Source: an uncultured Bacilli bacterium
Lineage (GTDB): Bacteria > Bacillota_I > Bacilli_A > RF39 > UBA660
Assembly (NCBI GenBank): GCA_910588195.1
Contig: CAJUPN010000002.1
Span: forward strand, 62,001-126,000
Direction: 5' to 3'
Length of the DNA stretch: 64,000 nucleotides
The translations under genes and the position numbers were made by a program. Below the pieces are notes generated by a model. That model was not told the origin of the DNA, did not search any database, and saw only the letters and a list, made by a program, of their open reading frames with translations. Shown here piece by piece: positions 1 to 8,176 of this stretch; within the stretch, counting starts at the first letter, position 1, and every line of letters begins with the position of its first letter.

Positions 1-2
1 TT

Positions 3-3000
3 GGTTCAGCTTGTTTAAATGGAGAAATATTCTATTTAGCTGAAACTAGATGTGAAGAAGATTTAATGGAAGCTATGGAATTTTATGACTACATAGAAGT
101 CCAACCAATAGAAAATTATTCACATTTAATAAATGATCATTCAATAAACAATCTTGAGCATTTAAAAAAATGTATAAAAAAAATAATTAAATGTGCTAAG
201 CAATGTAATAAATTAATAATCGCTACTGGTGATGTTCATAATATTAACGAAAATGATAGACTATATAGAGAAATAATTGTTAATCAAAATGTTCCAGGGA
301 AAGGAAGACATCCTCTTGCTAGATATCTTAATCCATCTCTAAAAAACAATAGTAATAAAGAAAATATTAAAAATGCCTTAGTAAAGGCAAAAAAGAATGG
401 TGTTGATTTATCGAATATTGATATTAAAGTTCTTAAATATGTTTATGCCTTAACTAATTTGAATGAATTACCAATTACCTCATCAACTATAGCTAATATA
501 TATTCTATAGACAAGAAAAATACAGAAGAAGAACAAATGAAAAAGGACGATAATGAAAAAAAATATATCATAGATGCGTCTTTAAGAAAACTACAAATAG
601 CAAATATCATCTCTGTAAACTATAGTGATGGAACATATTCACTTTTAGCTAAACATAATAAAGGAGATTTTATTGTTGATGGACACATACCAAATCAATT
701 TTTTAGAACAACAACAGAAATGCTAAATGAATTTGCTTGGTTAAAAGACGAAAAGCTTGTTCATGAAATTGTTATAGAAAATCCTAATAAAATTATAGAT
801 ATGTTGGAAGAGATAGAAGTTGTAATATTCCCTGATAAACCATTCTCTCCAATAATCGAGCACTCGCAAGAAACATGTCGTGACCTTGTGTTTGAACGTG
901 CGTGGAGTATGTATGGAAATCCATTACCTAGAAATATTGAAGAACGTATAGCTCAAGAATTCTACGGTGACAAAATTAATGATCTTATTCTAGAAAAAAT
1001 TAGTCTAGACTACCCAGGAATAAGCGATAAAGAAAAAGACGAAATGTTACCAACAGTTATACATGAGGTAATAATGTCAGGATACGATGGTGTAGTAAAT
1101 CTAAAAAAAGACCAAGTACTTAGAAATAATCCCGAGTTATCAGAAGAAGAAGCCTTAGAAAAAGCTAAAGCTGAACTTACTGGTATAATTGGTGGTGGCT
1201 TTGACGTTATTTATCTTATAGCTCAAAAACTTGTTAAGCATTCAAATGACGACGGATATTTAGTTGGATCTAGAGGAAGTGTTGGTTCATCATTTGTTGC
1301 TAGTATGATGGGAATTACAGAGTGTAACGGCTTGCCAGCTCATTATTATTGTCCAAAATGTCAACATAGTGAGTTTAAAGATGATGATGGTGTTGATTAT
1401 TCTGAAAACTATCCTTCAGGATTTGATTTACCAGAGAAAAAATGTCCAAAATGTGATACTGTAATGATTCACCAAGGAAATGACATGCCATTTGCAACAT
1501 TCCTAGGCTTTGCAGGAGAAAAAGTACCAGATATTGACCTTAACTTCTCTGGTGATAATCAAGCAAGTGCACATGAATATACGAAAGTTCTTTTTGGAAC
1601 AGATAATGTTTATAGAGCAGGGACAATCGGTACTGTTGCAGATAAGACAGCTTTTGGATATGTTCAAGGATTCTTTGAAGAAAAAATGTTTAATAGGCTT
1701 CGAACAGAGACAAGATCTTTAGGTCTTGATGTTACAGGAAAAGATGAATTAAAGAAAAAAGGCTTAATTAAAAGTACCATTAGAGTACCAGAAGTAGAAA
1801 GATTAGCAGTTGGTTGTACAGGTGTAAAAAGAACAACTGGTCAACACCCTGGTGGAATCGTTGTAGTCCCTGGGTATAAAGACATCTGGGATTTTACTCC
1901 ATTTCAATATCCAGCAGATGATCCGACAGTTCCTTGGAGAACTACACACTTTGATTATCACGTAATTGATGCTGACCTTTTAAAACTTGATATACTAGGA
2001 CACGATGATCCAACAGTTCTTAGAATGCTTCAAGATTTATCTGGAATAGACGTAACTGCAATCGACTTAGGTGATTTAGATACAATGAAAATATTTACAG
2101 GACCAGAAGTATTGGGAGTCGATAGATATCGTCTTCGAGGATTAACAGATAAATCTGGACGCAAATATTGTCCAACAGGAACTTTAGGAGTTCCAGAATT
2201 TGGAACATCTTTCTTGCTTGGAATGTTAGAAGAGACAAAACCAACAACATTCGCAGAACTTATAAAAATATCTGGATTATCCCATGGAACTGACGTATGG
2301 TTAGGTAATGCAAGAGATTTATGTACTCCAAATGAGAATGGCGTTATTGAAGTTCCTTTTAAAAATGTCATAGGTTGTCGTGATGATATAATGGTAAACC
2401 TAATTCAAATGGGGTTACCACCAGCTAAAGCCTTCAAAATAATGGAATTTGTTCGTAAAGGAAAACCTAGTAAAGATCCAGATACGTGGAAAGGTTTTGC
2501 TGAAACAATGCGAGAATATAATGTTCCTGAATGGTATATTGACTCTTGTCGTAAAATAAAATACATGTTCCCAAAAGCACATGCCACAGCATATGTAACA
2601 TCCGCTTTTAGAATAGCTTGGTTTAAAGTTCATCATCCAATTTGGTACTATTGTGCATATCTTTCAATAAGAAGAGACCAATTTGATGTTCCAGCAATGA
2701 TAAGAGGCGAAGATGCCATAAGAGATAAAATTGATGAGATAGACGCCAAAGGAAATCAAGCAAGTAACAAAGAAATAGATACTAGAGAAACATTATTATT
2801 ATGTCTTGAAATGACAGCAAGAGGTTTTTACTTTGTTAATATAGATGTCGAAAAAAGTGATGCTAAGAAATTTATCATAACAGAAGATGGTAAAGGATTG
2901 ATAATTCCACTTAGAGCGCTTGATGGACTAGGAGAAAACGTTGCAGATTCTATAGTTAAAGCTAGAAGCGACGCACCTTTTATTTCCCAAGAAGATTTAC

Positions 3001-3098
3001 AAAAGAGAGGTAAATGTCCATCATCCGCGATTGAAAAACTAAAATTATTAGGTTGTCTAGATAATCTAAGTGAATCTAATCAATTATCTTTATTTTAA
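3..3098 (+). CDS. polC: DNA polymerase III PolC-type alpha subunit, 5'-truncated by window edge
   Basis: This is the C-terminal two thirds of the Gram-positive replicative polymerase. The reading frame is open from base 3 and already resembles PolC before the first ATG at 66, so the gene starts upstream. Visible parts are the end of the PHP domain, a Cys-rich finger (CPKC near 1350 and again near 1443), the palm motif PDIDLNF at about 1527 with catalytic aspartates, TTGQHPGG at about 1840, HDDPT, and the fingers region KYMFPKAHA. The protein ends in QLSLF, a typical beta-clamp binding motif. Compared with Bacillus PolC as I recall it, about 115 extra residues lie between PLARY and QFFRTT (bases 333-680), plus smaller insertions near 1690-1790. 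The N-terminal and exonuclease regions are outside the window. A hairpin terminator follows directly. Confidence 0.97.
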   Translation, partial: GSACLNGEIFYLAETRCEEDLMEAMEFYDYIEVQPIENYSHLINDHSINNLEHLKKCIKKIIKCAKQCNKLIIATGDVHNINENDRLYREIIVNQNVPGKGRHPLARYLNPSLKNNSNKENIKNALVKAKKNGVDLSNIDIKVLKYVYALTNLNELPITSSTIANIYSIDKKNTEEEQMKKDDNEKKYIIDASLRKLQIANIISVNYSDGTYSLLAKHNKGDFIVDGHIPNQFFRTTTEMLNEFAWLKDEKLVHEIVIENPNKIIDMLEEIEVVIFPDKPFSPIIEHSQETCRDLVFERAWSMYGNPLPRNIEERIAQEFYGDKINDLILEKISLDYPGISDKEKDEMLPTVIHEVIMSGYDGVVNLKKDQVLRNNPELSEEEALEKAKAELTGIIGGGFDVIYLIAQKLVKHSNDDGYLVGSRGSVGSSFVASMMGITECNGLPAHYYCPKCQHSEFKDDDGVDYSENYPSGFDLPEKKCPKCDTVMIHQGNDMPFATFLGFAGEKVPDIDLNFSGDNQASAHEYTKVLFGTDNVYRAGTIGTVADKTAFGYVQGFFEEKMFNRLRTETRSLGLDVTGKDELKKKGLIKSTIRVPEVERLAVGCTGVKRTTGQHPGGIVVVPGYKDIWDFTPFQYPADDPTVPWRTTHFDYHVIDADLLKLDILGHDDPTVLRMLQDLSGIDVTAIDLGDLDTMKIFTGPEVLGVDRYRLRGLTDKSGRKYCPTGTLGVPEFGTSFLLGMLEETKPTTFAELIKISGLSHGTDVWLGNARDLCTPNENGVIEVPFKNVIGCRDDIMVNLIQMGLPPAKAFKIMEFVRKGKPSKDPDTWKGFAETMREYNVPEWYIDSCRKIKYMFPKAHATAYVTSAFRIAWFKVHHPIWYYCAYLSIRRDQFDVPAMIRGEDAIRDKIDEIDAKGNQASNKEIDTRETLLLCLEMTARGFYFVNIDVEKSDAKKFIITEDGKGLIIPLRALDGLGENVADSIVKARSDAPFISQEDLQKRGKCPSSAIEKLKLLGCLDNLSESNQLSLF

Positions 3099-3125
3099 AA
3101 TCAACATTATTTGTTGATTTTTTTC
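3097..3125 (+). terminator. Intrinsic terminator after polC
   Basis: A 9-bp stem (AAATCAACA at 3098-3106 with TGTTGATTT at 3112-3120) has a 5-base loop and is followed by a T run. It overlaps the polC stop codon and precedes the next gene by about 35 bases. Confidence 0.8.
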
Positions 3126-3159
3126 TTTAATAATTGTTAATACTAATAATGGTGATAAA

Positions 3160-4602
3160 ATGGAAACAAAAAGTATCTGGGAAAAATACTCTAAAAAAAC
3201 AGAAATAAAAATACTGAAAAACAATCTAGATATTGATGTTGCAATAGTTGGTGGAGGGATGACAGGACTTTCAACAGGATACTTTCTTAAAAATTCAAAT
3301 CTTAAAGCTTGCATATTTGAAAGAGGAAAGATAGCTGAGGAGATAACATCAAAAACAACAGGGAAAATAACATTTCTGCAAGAAAATATTTTAACGGAAA
3401 TAGAAAATATATATTCAAGAAATAGAGCAGAGAAATATTACAAATCCCAAAAATGTGCTATTGAACTGATAAATAATATAATAGAAGAAAACAATATAGA
3501 ATGTGATTTAAAAAAAGTTGATAGTTATTGTTTTGCTACAAATAAATCTGATATTAAAAAAATTAGACGTGAAGAAAATATTTTAAAATCTTTTGGTGAA
3601 GAAGTAGAAAGTATAAAAAAACTACCTGATGGATTAGAGGTTGATTATGGCATAAAAGTGTCTAATACATTTGTCTTTAATCCCATTAAATATTTGTATG
3701 CTATTAAAAAAAGAATAAAAGATGATATAAACATTTATGAAAATAGTAAAGTTACAAAGATAGAAAAACAAGACAATAATTATATTCTTACAATTAATAA
3801 TTATAAAGTAAGAGCTAAAAAAGTGGTAATTGCATCACATTATCCTTATTTCCTTTTTCCTTACCTTATGCCCCTTAAATGTTCTTTAGAAAAATCCTAT
3901 ATAGGAGTCTTTAAAACTGTTGAAAAATGTGATTTTAGTGCTATAAGTTATTCAAATCCAGTTCTATCACTAAGATATTTAGAGGAAAAAGAAGAAAAAT
4001 ACAAATTTATATTAACTAATTCTCATAATATATCAGTTAAACCAAATGAAAAAGAAAATTTTTCTAAACTTAAATCCAAAAATCCTAGTTACTTATGGTC
4101 AAATATAGATATAATCACTAAAGACTATATGCCTTATATAGGAGAGATAGATAAAAATTTATTTATAGCAACAGGCTACAACACTTGGGGAATGACTAAT
4201 TCTACCTTAGCTGGTACTATTATTTCTGATCTAATTTTAGAAAAAGAAAATATCTATACCCATCTTTTTAATCCTAAAAGGCATAATAATATAAAAACAA
4301 TTATTAAATATCCTTTATATAGCTTTCTAAATTCTTATTCTTTCCTAAATAGTAAAATAAATAGAAGTAAAAATTGGTATAAAAATATAAAATTTAAAAA
4401 TATAAATGGGACAAAGGTAGCAATTTATAAAGATGAAAATAATATTGAGCACGTTGTCAAAGCTAATTGCCCTCATTTAGGTTGTGGATTAATATTTAAT
4501 GAAATAGAAAAAACTTGGGATTGTCCTTGCCATGGGTCAAGATTTGATCTTGATGGACATGCCATAGCTGGACCAAGCAACTACGATATTAGTTTCAAAT
4601 AA
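3160..4602 (+). CDS. FAD-dependent oxidoreductase with C-terminal Rieske [2Fe-2S] domain (YhfW-like)
   Basis: A 480-residue DadA-type oxidoreductase fused to a Rieske iron-sulfur domain. The N-terminal Rossmann motif GGGMTG (residues 31-36) binds FAD, and ATGYNTWGMTNS in the C-terminal half matches the second FAD contact of this family. The Rieske ligands are all present: C437 and H439 (CPH), C455 and H458 (CPCH). The architecture matches Bacillus YhfW, whose substrate is unknown to me. No signal peptide or membrane segment is seen, so it is probably cytoplasmic. It stands alone between two terminators, with GGTGAT upstream of the ATG as ribosome binding site. The electron acceptor and physiological role cannot be read from the sequence. 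Confidence 0.85.
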   Translation: METKSIWEKYSKKTEIKILKNNLDIDVAIVGGGMTGLSTGYFLKNSNLKACIFERGKIAEEITSKTTGKITFLQENILTEIENIYSRNRAEKYYKSQKCAIELINNIIEENNIECDLKKVDSYCFATNKSDIKKIRREENILKSFGEEVESIKKLPDGLEVDYGIKVSNTFVFNPIKYLYAIKKRIKDDINIYENSKVTKIEKQDNNYILTINNYKVRAKKVVIASHYPYFLFPYLMPLKCSLEKSYIGVFKTVEKCDFSAISYSNPVLSLRYLEEKEEKYKFILTNSHNISVKPNEKENFSKLKSKNPSYLWSNIDIITKDYMPYIGEIDKNLFIATGYNTWGMTNSTLAGTIISDLILEKENIYTHLFNPKRHNNIKTIIKYPLYSFLNSYSFLNSKINRSKNWYKNIKFKNINGTKVAIYKDENNIEHVVKANCPHLGCGLIFNEIEKTWDCPCHGSRFDLDGHAIAGPSNYDISFK

Positions 4603-4633
4603 AAATATCACTTCTATATGAAGTGATATTTTT
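4601..4633. terminator. Bidirectional intrinsic terminator
   Basis: A perfect 14-bp stem (4601-4614 with 4620-4633) and 5-base loop, A-rich on the left and T-rich on the right. It serves the oxidoreductase gene on the plus strand and the tiny YjcZ-like gene ending at 4635 on the minus strand. Confidence 0.85.
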
Positions 4634-4634
4634 A

Positions 4635-4814
4635 TTAATCATTGTTGTAACCAGTCCATCCGGCACCAATTATGATGACAAGAAGAATAAATAGAACAAT
4701 CCATAATGCTGCTCCCCAAGAATATCCACCAGTTGTATATCCAGCATACCCTGGAGTAGCGCAACATGGATTTGTATTCATTCCATAGCTACCATTATAT
4801 CCGTAATAGTACAT
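4635..4814 (-). CDS. Tiny single-pass membrane protein, YjcZ-like (putative spore-associated)
   Basis: A 59-codon gene with a near-perfect ribosome binding site (AAAGGAGGT, plus-strand 4822-4830) 7 bases before its ATG. The protein starts with a Tyr/Gly/Asn-rich segment (MYYYGYNGSYG) with a Cys pair at residues 17-18. One hydrophobic helix follows (ALWIVLFILLVIIIGAGW, residues 36-53) and a short NND tail. This layout, a Gly/Tyr-rich head followed by a VLFILL-type helix, resembles the YjcZ/tiny transmembrane family of spore-forming Bacilli. It is convergent with the oxidoreductase and shares its terminator. Family assignment is by resemblance only; the reading frame itself is well supported by the start site and terminator. 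Confidence 0.72.
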   Translation of the reverse strand: MYYYGYNGSYGMNTNPCCATPGYAGYTTGGYSWGAALWIVLFILLVIIIGAGWTGYNND

Positions 4815-4915
4815 TCTTATACCTCCTTTATCTAATATAGTTTATTAAGGTAGGGAGATTTTTGACATAACTTTTTTAATAATATTTAGAAAAAATAAAC
4901 AAATAAACAAATGTA

Positions 4916-4924
4916 TGGTATAAT
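4916..4924 (+). promoter_or_regulatory. Extended -10 promoter element for ruvA operon
   Basis: TGGTATAAT, a TGn-extended -10 box, lies 20 bases before the ruvA ATG. No good -35 box is visible at the usual distance. Confidence 0.55.
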
Positions 4925-4944
4925 TTGTTTAGGATGGTGAACCT

Positions 4945-5496
4945 ATGTATAGTTATATAATTGGTACAATTACTCAAATAAATACAAATTCAGTTGTTAT
5001 TGATAATAATGGAATGGGATACAATATCTTTGTTGCTAATCCATATTCTTTTCAAGAGGAAGAAGAATATAAAGTTCTTCTTTACACACATCAAACAGAA
5101 ACAGAAACTTCTCTTTATGGTTTTAAAACTTTAGAAGAAAAAGATTTATTTCTAAGACTTATTGGGGTAAAAGGATTAGGACCAAAAGTTGCTCTTCCTA
5201 TGTTTGCGACTGGAAGTGTATCAGGAATAATTGACGCAATTGATCGTGAAAATGTAATTTATTTAACTAAATTTCCAAAAGTAGGAGACAAATTAGCTAG
5301 ACAAATTATTTTAGATTTAAAAGGAAAATTAGCTAATAGTACAAAAGATGTTCAAACATCTGGAGAATTAGTAGAAGCTCTCGAAAGTTTAGGTTATAAA
5401 AAACCAGATATAAAAAAGGTGCTTCCAAATATTAATCAAAGCGAATCAATTGAAAATCAAATCAAAGAAGCATTAAAATTAATGTTAAGAGGATAA
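4945..5496 (+). CDS. ruvA: Holliday junction branch migration protein RuvA
   Basis: The 183-residue protein matches RuvA along its length: an N-terminal OB-fold starting YSYIIGTITQ, then tandem helix-hairpin-helix motifs including LIGVKGLGPKVAL and KFPKVGDKLARQIILDLKGKL, and a short C-terminal domain that contacts RuvB. RuvA tetramers hold the four-way junction while RuvB rings pump DNA through it. It is slightly shorter than the roughly 200 residues of Bacillus RuvA. It is first in a run with a nucleotidase gene and ruvB, and the next ATG is only 2 bases after its stop. The nucleotidase between ruvA and ruvB is unusual. Confidence 0.95.
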   Translation: MYSYIIGTITQINTNSVVIDNNGMGYNIFVANPYSFQEEEEYKVLLYTHQTETETSLYGFKTLEEKDLFLRLIGVKGLGPKVALPMFATGSVSGIIDAIDRENVIYLTKFPKVGDKLARQIILDLKGKLANSTKDVQTSGELVEALESLGYKKPDIKKVLPNINQSESIENQIKEALKLMLRG

Positions 5497-5498
5497 TT

Positions 5499-6035
5499 AT
5501 GCGTATTGGTATAGATATAGATGACACAATTACTAAAACACACGAATATGTCATTTATTTGAAGAAAAAACATTTACCAGAATATAATCCATATGAGTTA
5601 TTACCTGATGAGATATTTAAATCTTTTATAGACAAATATGAAAGAGATATACATCAAAATGTTGAACTTAAAAACGGCGTTAAAGAAGCATTAGATTATA
5701 TTCATGAAAAAGGGCACAAAATTATTATTTTATCCTCAAGAGGCAGCTTTTATAAAACTATAACCGAAGATACAGCTTATCAAGATAGCTATGATTATTT
5801 TATAAAAAATAAGTTACACTTTGATAAGTTATATACAAATTTAAAAGAAAAAACTGAAATATGTAAAGAAAAAAAAATAGATTTATTTATCGATGACAAT
5901 ATTAAATTGTGTCAAAGTGTAGAGGATGCTGGTATTAGAGTAATAAAGATGTTTAGAGAAGATGACAAAGAGAGTAATTTTGAAATTGCTAAAAATTGGC
6001 AAGATATAATTAAAATAATAAAGGAGATGAATTAA
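5499..6035 (+). CDS. HAD-superfamily 5'-nucleotidase-like hydrolase (NT5C/YqfW-like)
   Basis: A 178-residue haloacid dehalogenase-type phosphatase. The N-terminal MRIGIDIDDTIT gives the nucleophile and acid/base aspartates of motif I (DxD), IIILSSRG is motif II, and LFIDDN is motif IV with its metal-binding acids. Length and the NGVKEALDYIHEKGHKI cap region resemble the deoxyribonucleotidase-like NT5C family, which removes phosphate from nucleotides. The true substrate is not determinable here. The gene sits between ruvA and ruvB, 2 bases after the former, and its stop overlaps the ruvB start (TAATG), so it is probably co-translated. Its role in that position is unclear; it may simply ride in the operon. 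Confidence 0.75.
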   Translation: MRIGIDIDDTITKTHEYVIYLKKKHLPEYNPYELLPDEIFKSFIDKYERDIHQNVELKNGVKEALDYIHEKGHKIIILSSRGSFYKTITEDTAYQDSYDYFIKNKLHFDKLYTNLKEKTEICKEKKIDLFIDDNIKLCQSVEDAGIRVIKMFREDDKESNFEIAKNWQDIIKIIKEMN

Positions 6036-7036
6036 TGGAAAGAATCATAACAAACGAAATGCTTGATGAAGATATAACTGATGATAATATTCGTCCCCAA
6101 TCTTTAACCGAATATGTAGGGCAAGAAGAAGTAAAAGAAAATATTAGAATTTTTATTGAGGCTGCTAAAATGCGTAATGAACCTCTTGACCATGTGTTGC
6201 TTTATGGTCCTCCAGGGTTGGGAAAAACTACACTAGCTCATATTATAGCAAATGAACTAGGAGCAAATTTAAAAACTTCTAGTGGACCAGCTATAGAGAA
6301 AAGTGGCGATCTAGCTGCTGTTCTTTCTACTTTAGAACCAGGGGATGTATTATTTATTGATGAAATACATCGTATGCCAAAATTTATTGAAGAGATACTT
6401 TATCCAGCTATGGAAGATTTTGAACTTGATATAGTTGTTGGTACAGATTCTTCTTCTCGTAGTATTAAAATTGATCTTCCGCCATTTACTTTAGTGGGAG
6501 CAACAACAAGAGCGGGAAATATATCAGCTCCATTACGAGATCGTTTCGGTATTATTAATAAATTAAACTATTACACAGAAGAAGAACTAATGGGAATTAT
6601 AAAAAGAACTAGTAAAGTTCTTGATATGGAAATTACAGATGGAGCAGCTCGTGAACTTGCTAATCGTAGTCGAAAAACTCCAAGAATAGCTAATCGTCTA
6701 TTCAAAAGAGTTAGAGACTTTGCTTCTGTTATTGGAGATGGAATCATAGATGAAGATATCACAAAAAAATCCTTAGATAGACTTCATGTAGATAAAAATG
6801 GACTTGATCAAATTGATAAAGAATATTTAACAAATCTCATAACTAAGTTTAATGGTGGTCCAGTAGGTGTTGAAACTATTGCTTCTTCAATTGGAGAAGA
6901 AGTTTCAACTTGTGAAGATGTAATTGAGCCTTATTTAATGCAAGAAGGATTTATTAAAAGAACACAAAGAGGACGTGTTGCTACTGATTTAGCTTATGAA
7001 CATTTAAAAATAACAAATCAAGATGCTTTATTTTAA
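6035..7036 (+). CDS. ruvB: Holliday junction branch migration ATPase RuvB
   Basis: A 333-residue AAA+ motor. Walker A is GPPGLGKT (residues 58-65), Walker B is LFIDE (D109, E110), the sensor region is GATTRAGNISAPL, and APLRDRFG carries the arginine finger. A winged-helix C-terminal domain (YLMQEGFIKRTQRGR) contacts DNA. Length is as expected for the family. The start codon overlaps the preceding stop by one base, with AAGGAG just upstream. RuvC is not nearby, as is normal in Bacillota, which use RecU. Confidence 0.97.
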   Translation: MERIITNEMLDEDITDDNIRPQSLTEYVGQEEVKENIRIFIEAAKMRNEPLDHVLLYGPPGLGKTTLAHIIANELGANLKTSSGPAIEKSGDLAAVLSTLEPGDVLFIDEIHRMPKFIEEILYPAMEDFELDIVVGTDSSSRSIKIDLPPFTLVGATTRAGNISAPLRDRFGIINKLNYYTEEELMGIIKRTSKVLDMEITDGAARELANRSRKTPRIANRLFKRVRDFASVIGDGIIDEDITKKSLDRLHVDKNGLDQIDKEYLTNLITKFNGGPVGVETIASSIGEEVSTCEDVIEPYLMQEGFIKRTQRGRVATDLAYEHLKITNQDALF

Positions 7037-7058
7037 TAGTAGTTAAAGGAGAATAAAA

Positions 7059-8105
7059 ATGCGAATATTAAGTAAGTATGTAATCGCAGGGATGGAACTT
7101 GCTAGTGAACTTAAAGAAGTAAATCTCGATAGTGGAATAATTATTAATGAAGATATAATTAAAACAATTAAAAATAATAATATAGATTATCTTGATATTA
7201 AAACAAATTCTGAATTTGATACCATCAATGACTCTATAAAAAGATTAATTGAAAATATTCTTGCAAGTGATAATGTTGATGAAATGCATGATTTAGCTAT
7301 TTTTCTAACCCAATTAGTTAAAGAGAGTAGTGAATTAAAATTTGATTTAAGTATATATTTAAAAAATAATTACAATCATTTAGTTAATACGATAATATTA
7401 TCAGCATTACTTGCTAAGAAATATAATGAAATAACAGAAAAAGATTTACAAGTAGAGTTAGAAAATGTTATTTATGCTGCAATTATTGAAGATATTGGAA
7501 GAAGGGCAAAAAAAGAAGAAACTTTAAAATTCTTAAAAGATAAATATTCTGATGATTTAATTGAATTTAAAAGATTAATCCCAGATCTTGATTTAAAAAT
7601 ATTTGACAATTATGATAGTAAATATCATCCTCTTTATGGTTACTTTTTTTGTAAATATTATAAAACTAGTGAATCAGTAAAGATGGCTGTGCTTTTACAT
7701 CATGAGAAAGAAAATGGTACTAATTCTTTATTCAATACCCCTTTATCTACAGTTGATAATGAGGAATATGGAAGAATAGCTAAAATAATTAAGCTAGCAG
7801 ACTTATTTGATATTATTGTCAAAAATAACTGTTTAGAAAATCCAGATAATCCCTACATAAATCTTGGTAAATCAATTGACACGATTGTATCATCTTCTTT
7901 TGTAAATGCACGACTTGCTAATATTTTAAAAACAATCGTGCCAATATATCAAGTCGGAATGCAGGTTTTATTGTCTGATGGAACTGTTGGAATAATTAAA
8001 GCAAATGATGCTAATGACTATAACACGCCAACAGTCGTTGACTTGAATGGAAAAGAAATTGATTTAAGAGATGAAAATATCACAGTTTTAAAACAATCAG
8101 ACTAA
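7059..8105 (+). CDS. Degenerate HD-GYP-type domain protein
   Basis: A 348-residue protein with the layout of an HD-GYP phosphodiesterase, a family that cleaves cyclic di-GMP or similar dinucleotides. Recognisable metal-ligand positions are H107 (YNHLVNT), H190 (YHPLYGY), H214-H215 (LLHHEKENGT) and D248 (LADLFD). The hallmark HD pair is replaced by E144-D145 (IIEDIGR), and the GYP loop reads NGTNSLF instead of the normal sequence. It may therefore be catalytically altered or inactive. The N-terminal 90 residues and the C-terminal segment around MQVLLSDGTVGIIK resemble the PilZ-free flanks seen in clostridial and bacillal HD-GYP proteins. It follows ruvB by 22 bases and ends in a strong terminator. 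Confidence 0.65.
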   Translation: MRILSKYVIAGMELASELKEVNLDSGIIINEDIIKTIKNNNIDYLDIKTNSEFDTINDSIKRLIENILASDNVDEMHDLAIFLTQLVKESSELKFDLSIYLKNNYNHLVNTIILSALLAKKYNEITEKDLQVELENVIYAAIIEDIGRRAKKEETLKFLKDKYSDDLIEFKRLIPDLDLKIFDNYDSKYHPLYGYFFCKYYKTSESVKMAVLLHHEKENGTNSLFNTPLSTVDNEEYGRIAKIIKLADLFDIIVKNNCLENPDNPYINLGKSIDTIVSSSFVNARLANILKTIVPIYQVGMQVLLSDGTVGIIKANDANDYNTPTVVDLNGKEIDLRDENITVLKQSD

Positions 8106-8129
8106 ATACTAATCAGTATTTAGTCTTTT
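8100..8129 (+). terminator. Intrinsic terminator after HD-GYP-like gene
   Basis: An 11-bp perfect stem (GACTAAATACT at 8100-8110 with AGTATTTAGTC at 8115-8125), a 4-base loop and TTTT. It overlaps the stop codon and closes the ruvA-ruvB transcription unit. Confidence 0.88.
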
Positions 8130-8176
8130 AATTTACCTCTTTTTTTAGTATACTATAACTGAAGGAATGAAGAAAA

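Noticed and set aside
333..680. PolC insertion as an intein
   Set aside because: There is no Cys/Ser at the left border, no His-Asn at the right border and no splicing blocks; the insert is only about 115 residues.
1510..2636. Open frames inside polC on both strands
   Set aside because: They lie wholly within a strongly conserved coding sequence, lack ribosome binding sites and have no recognisable features; the same holds for similar frames inside other genes of the window.
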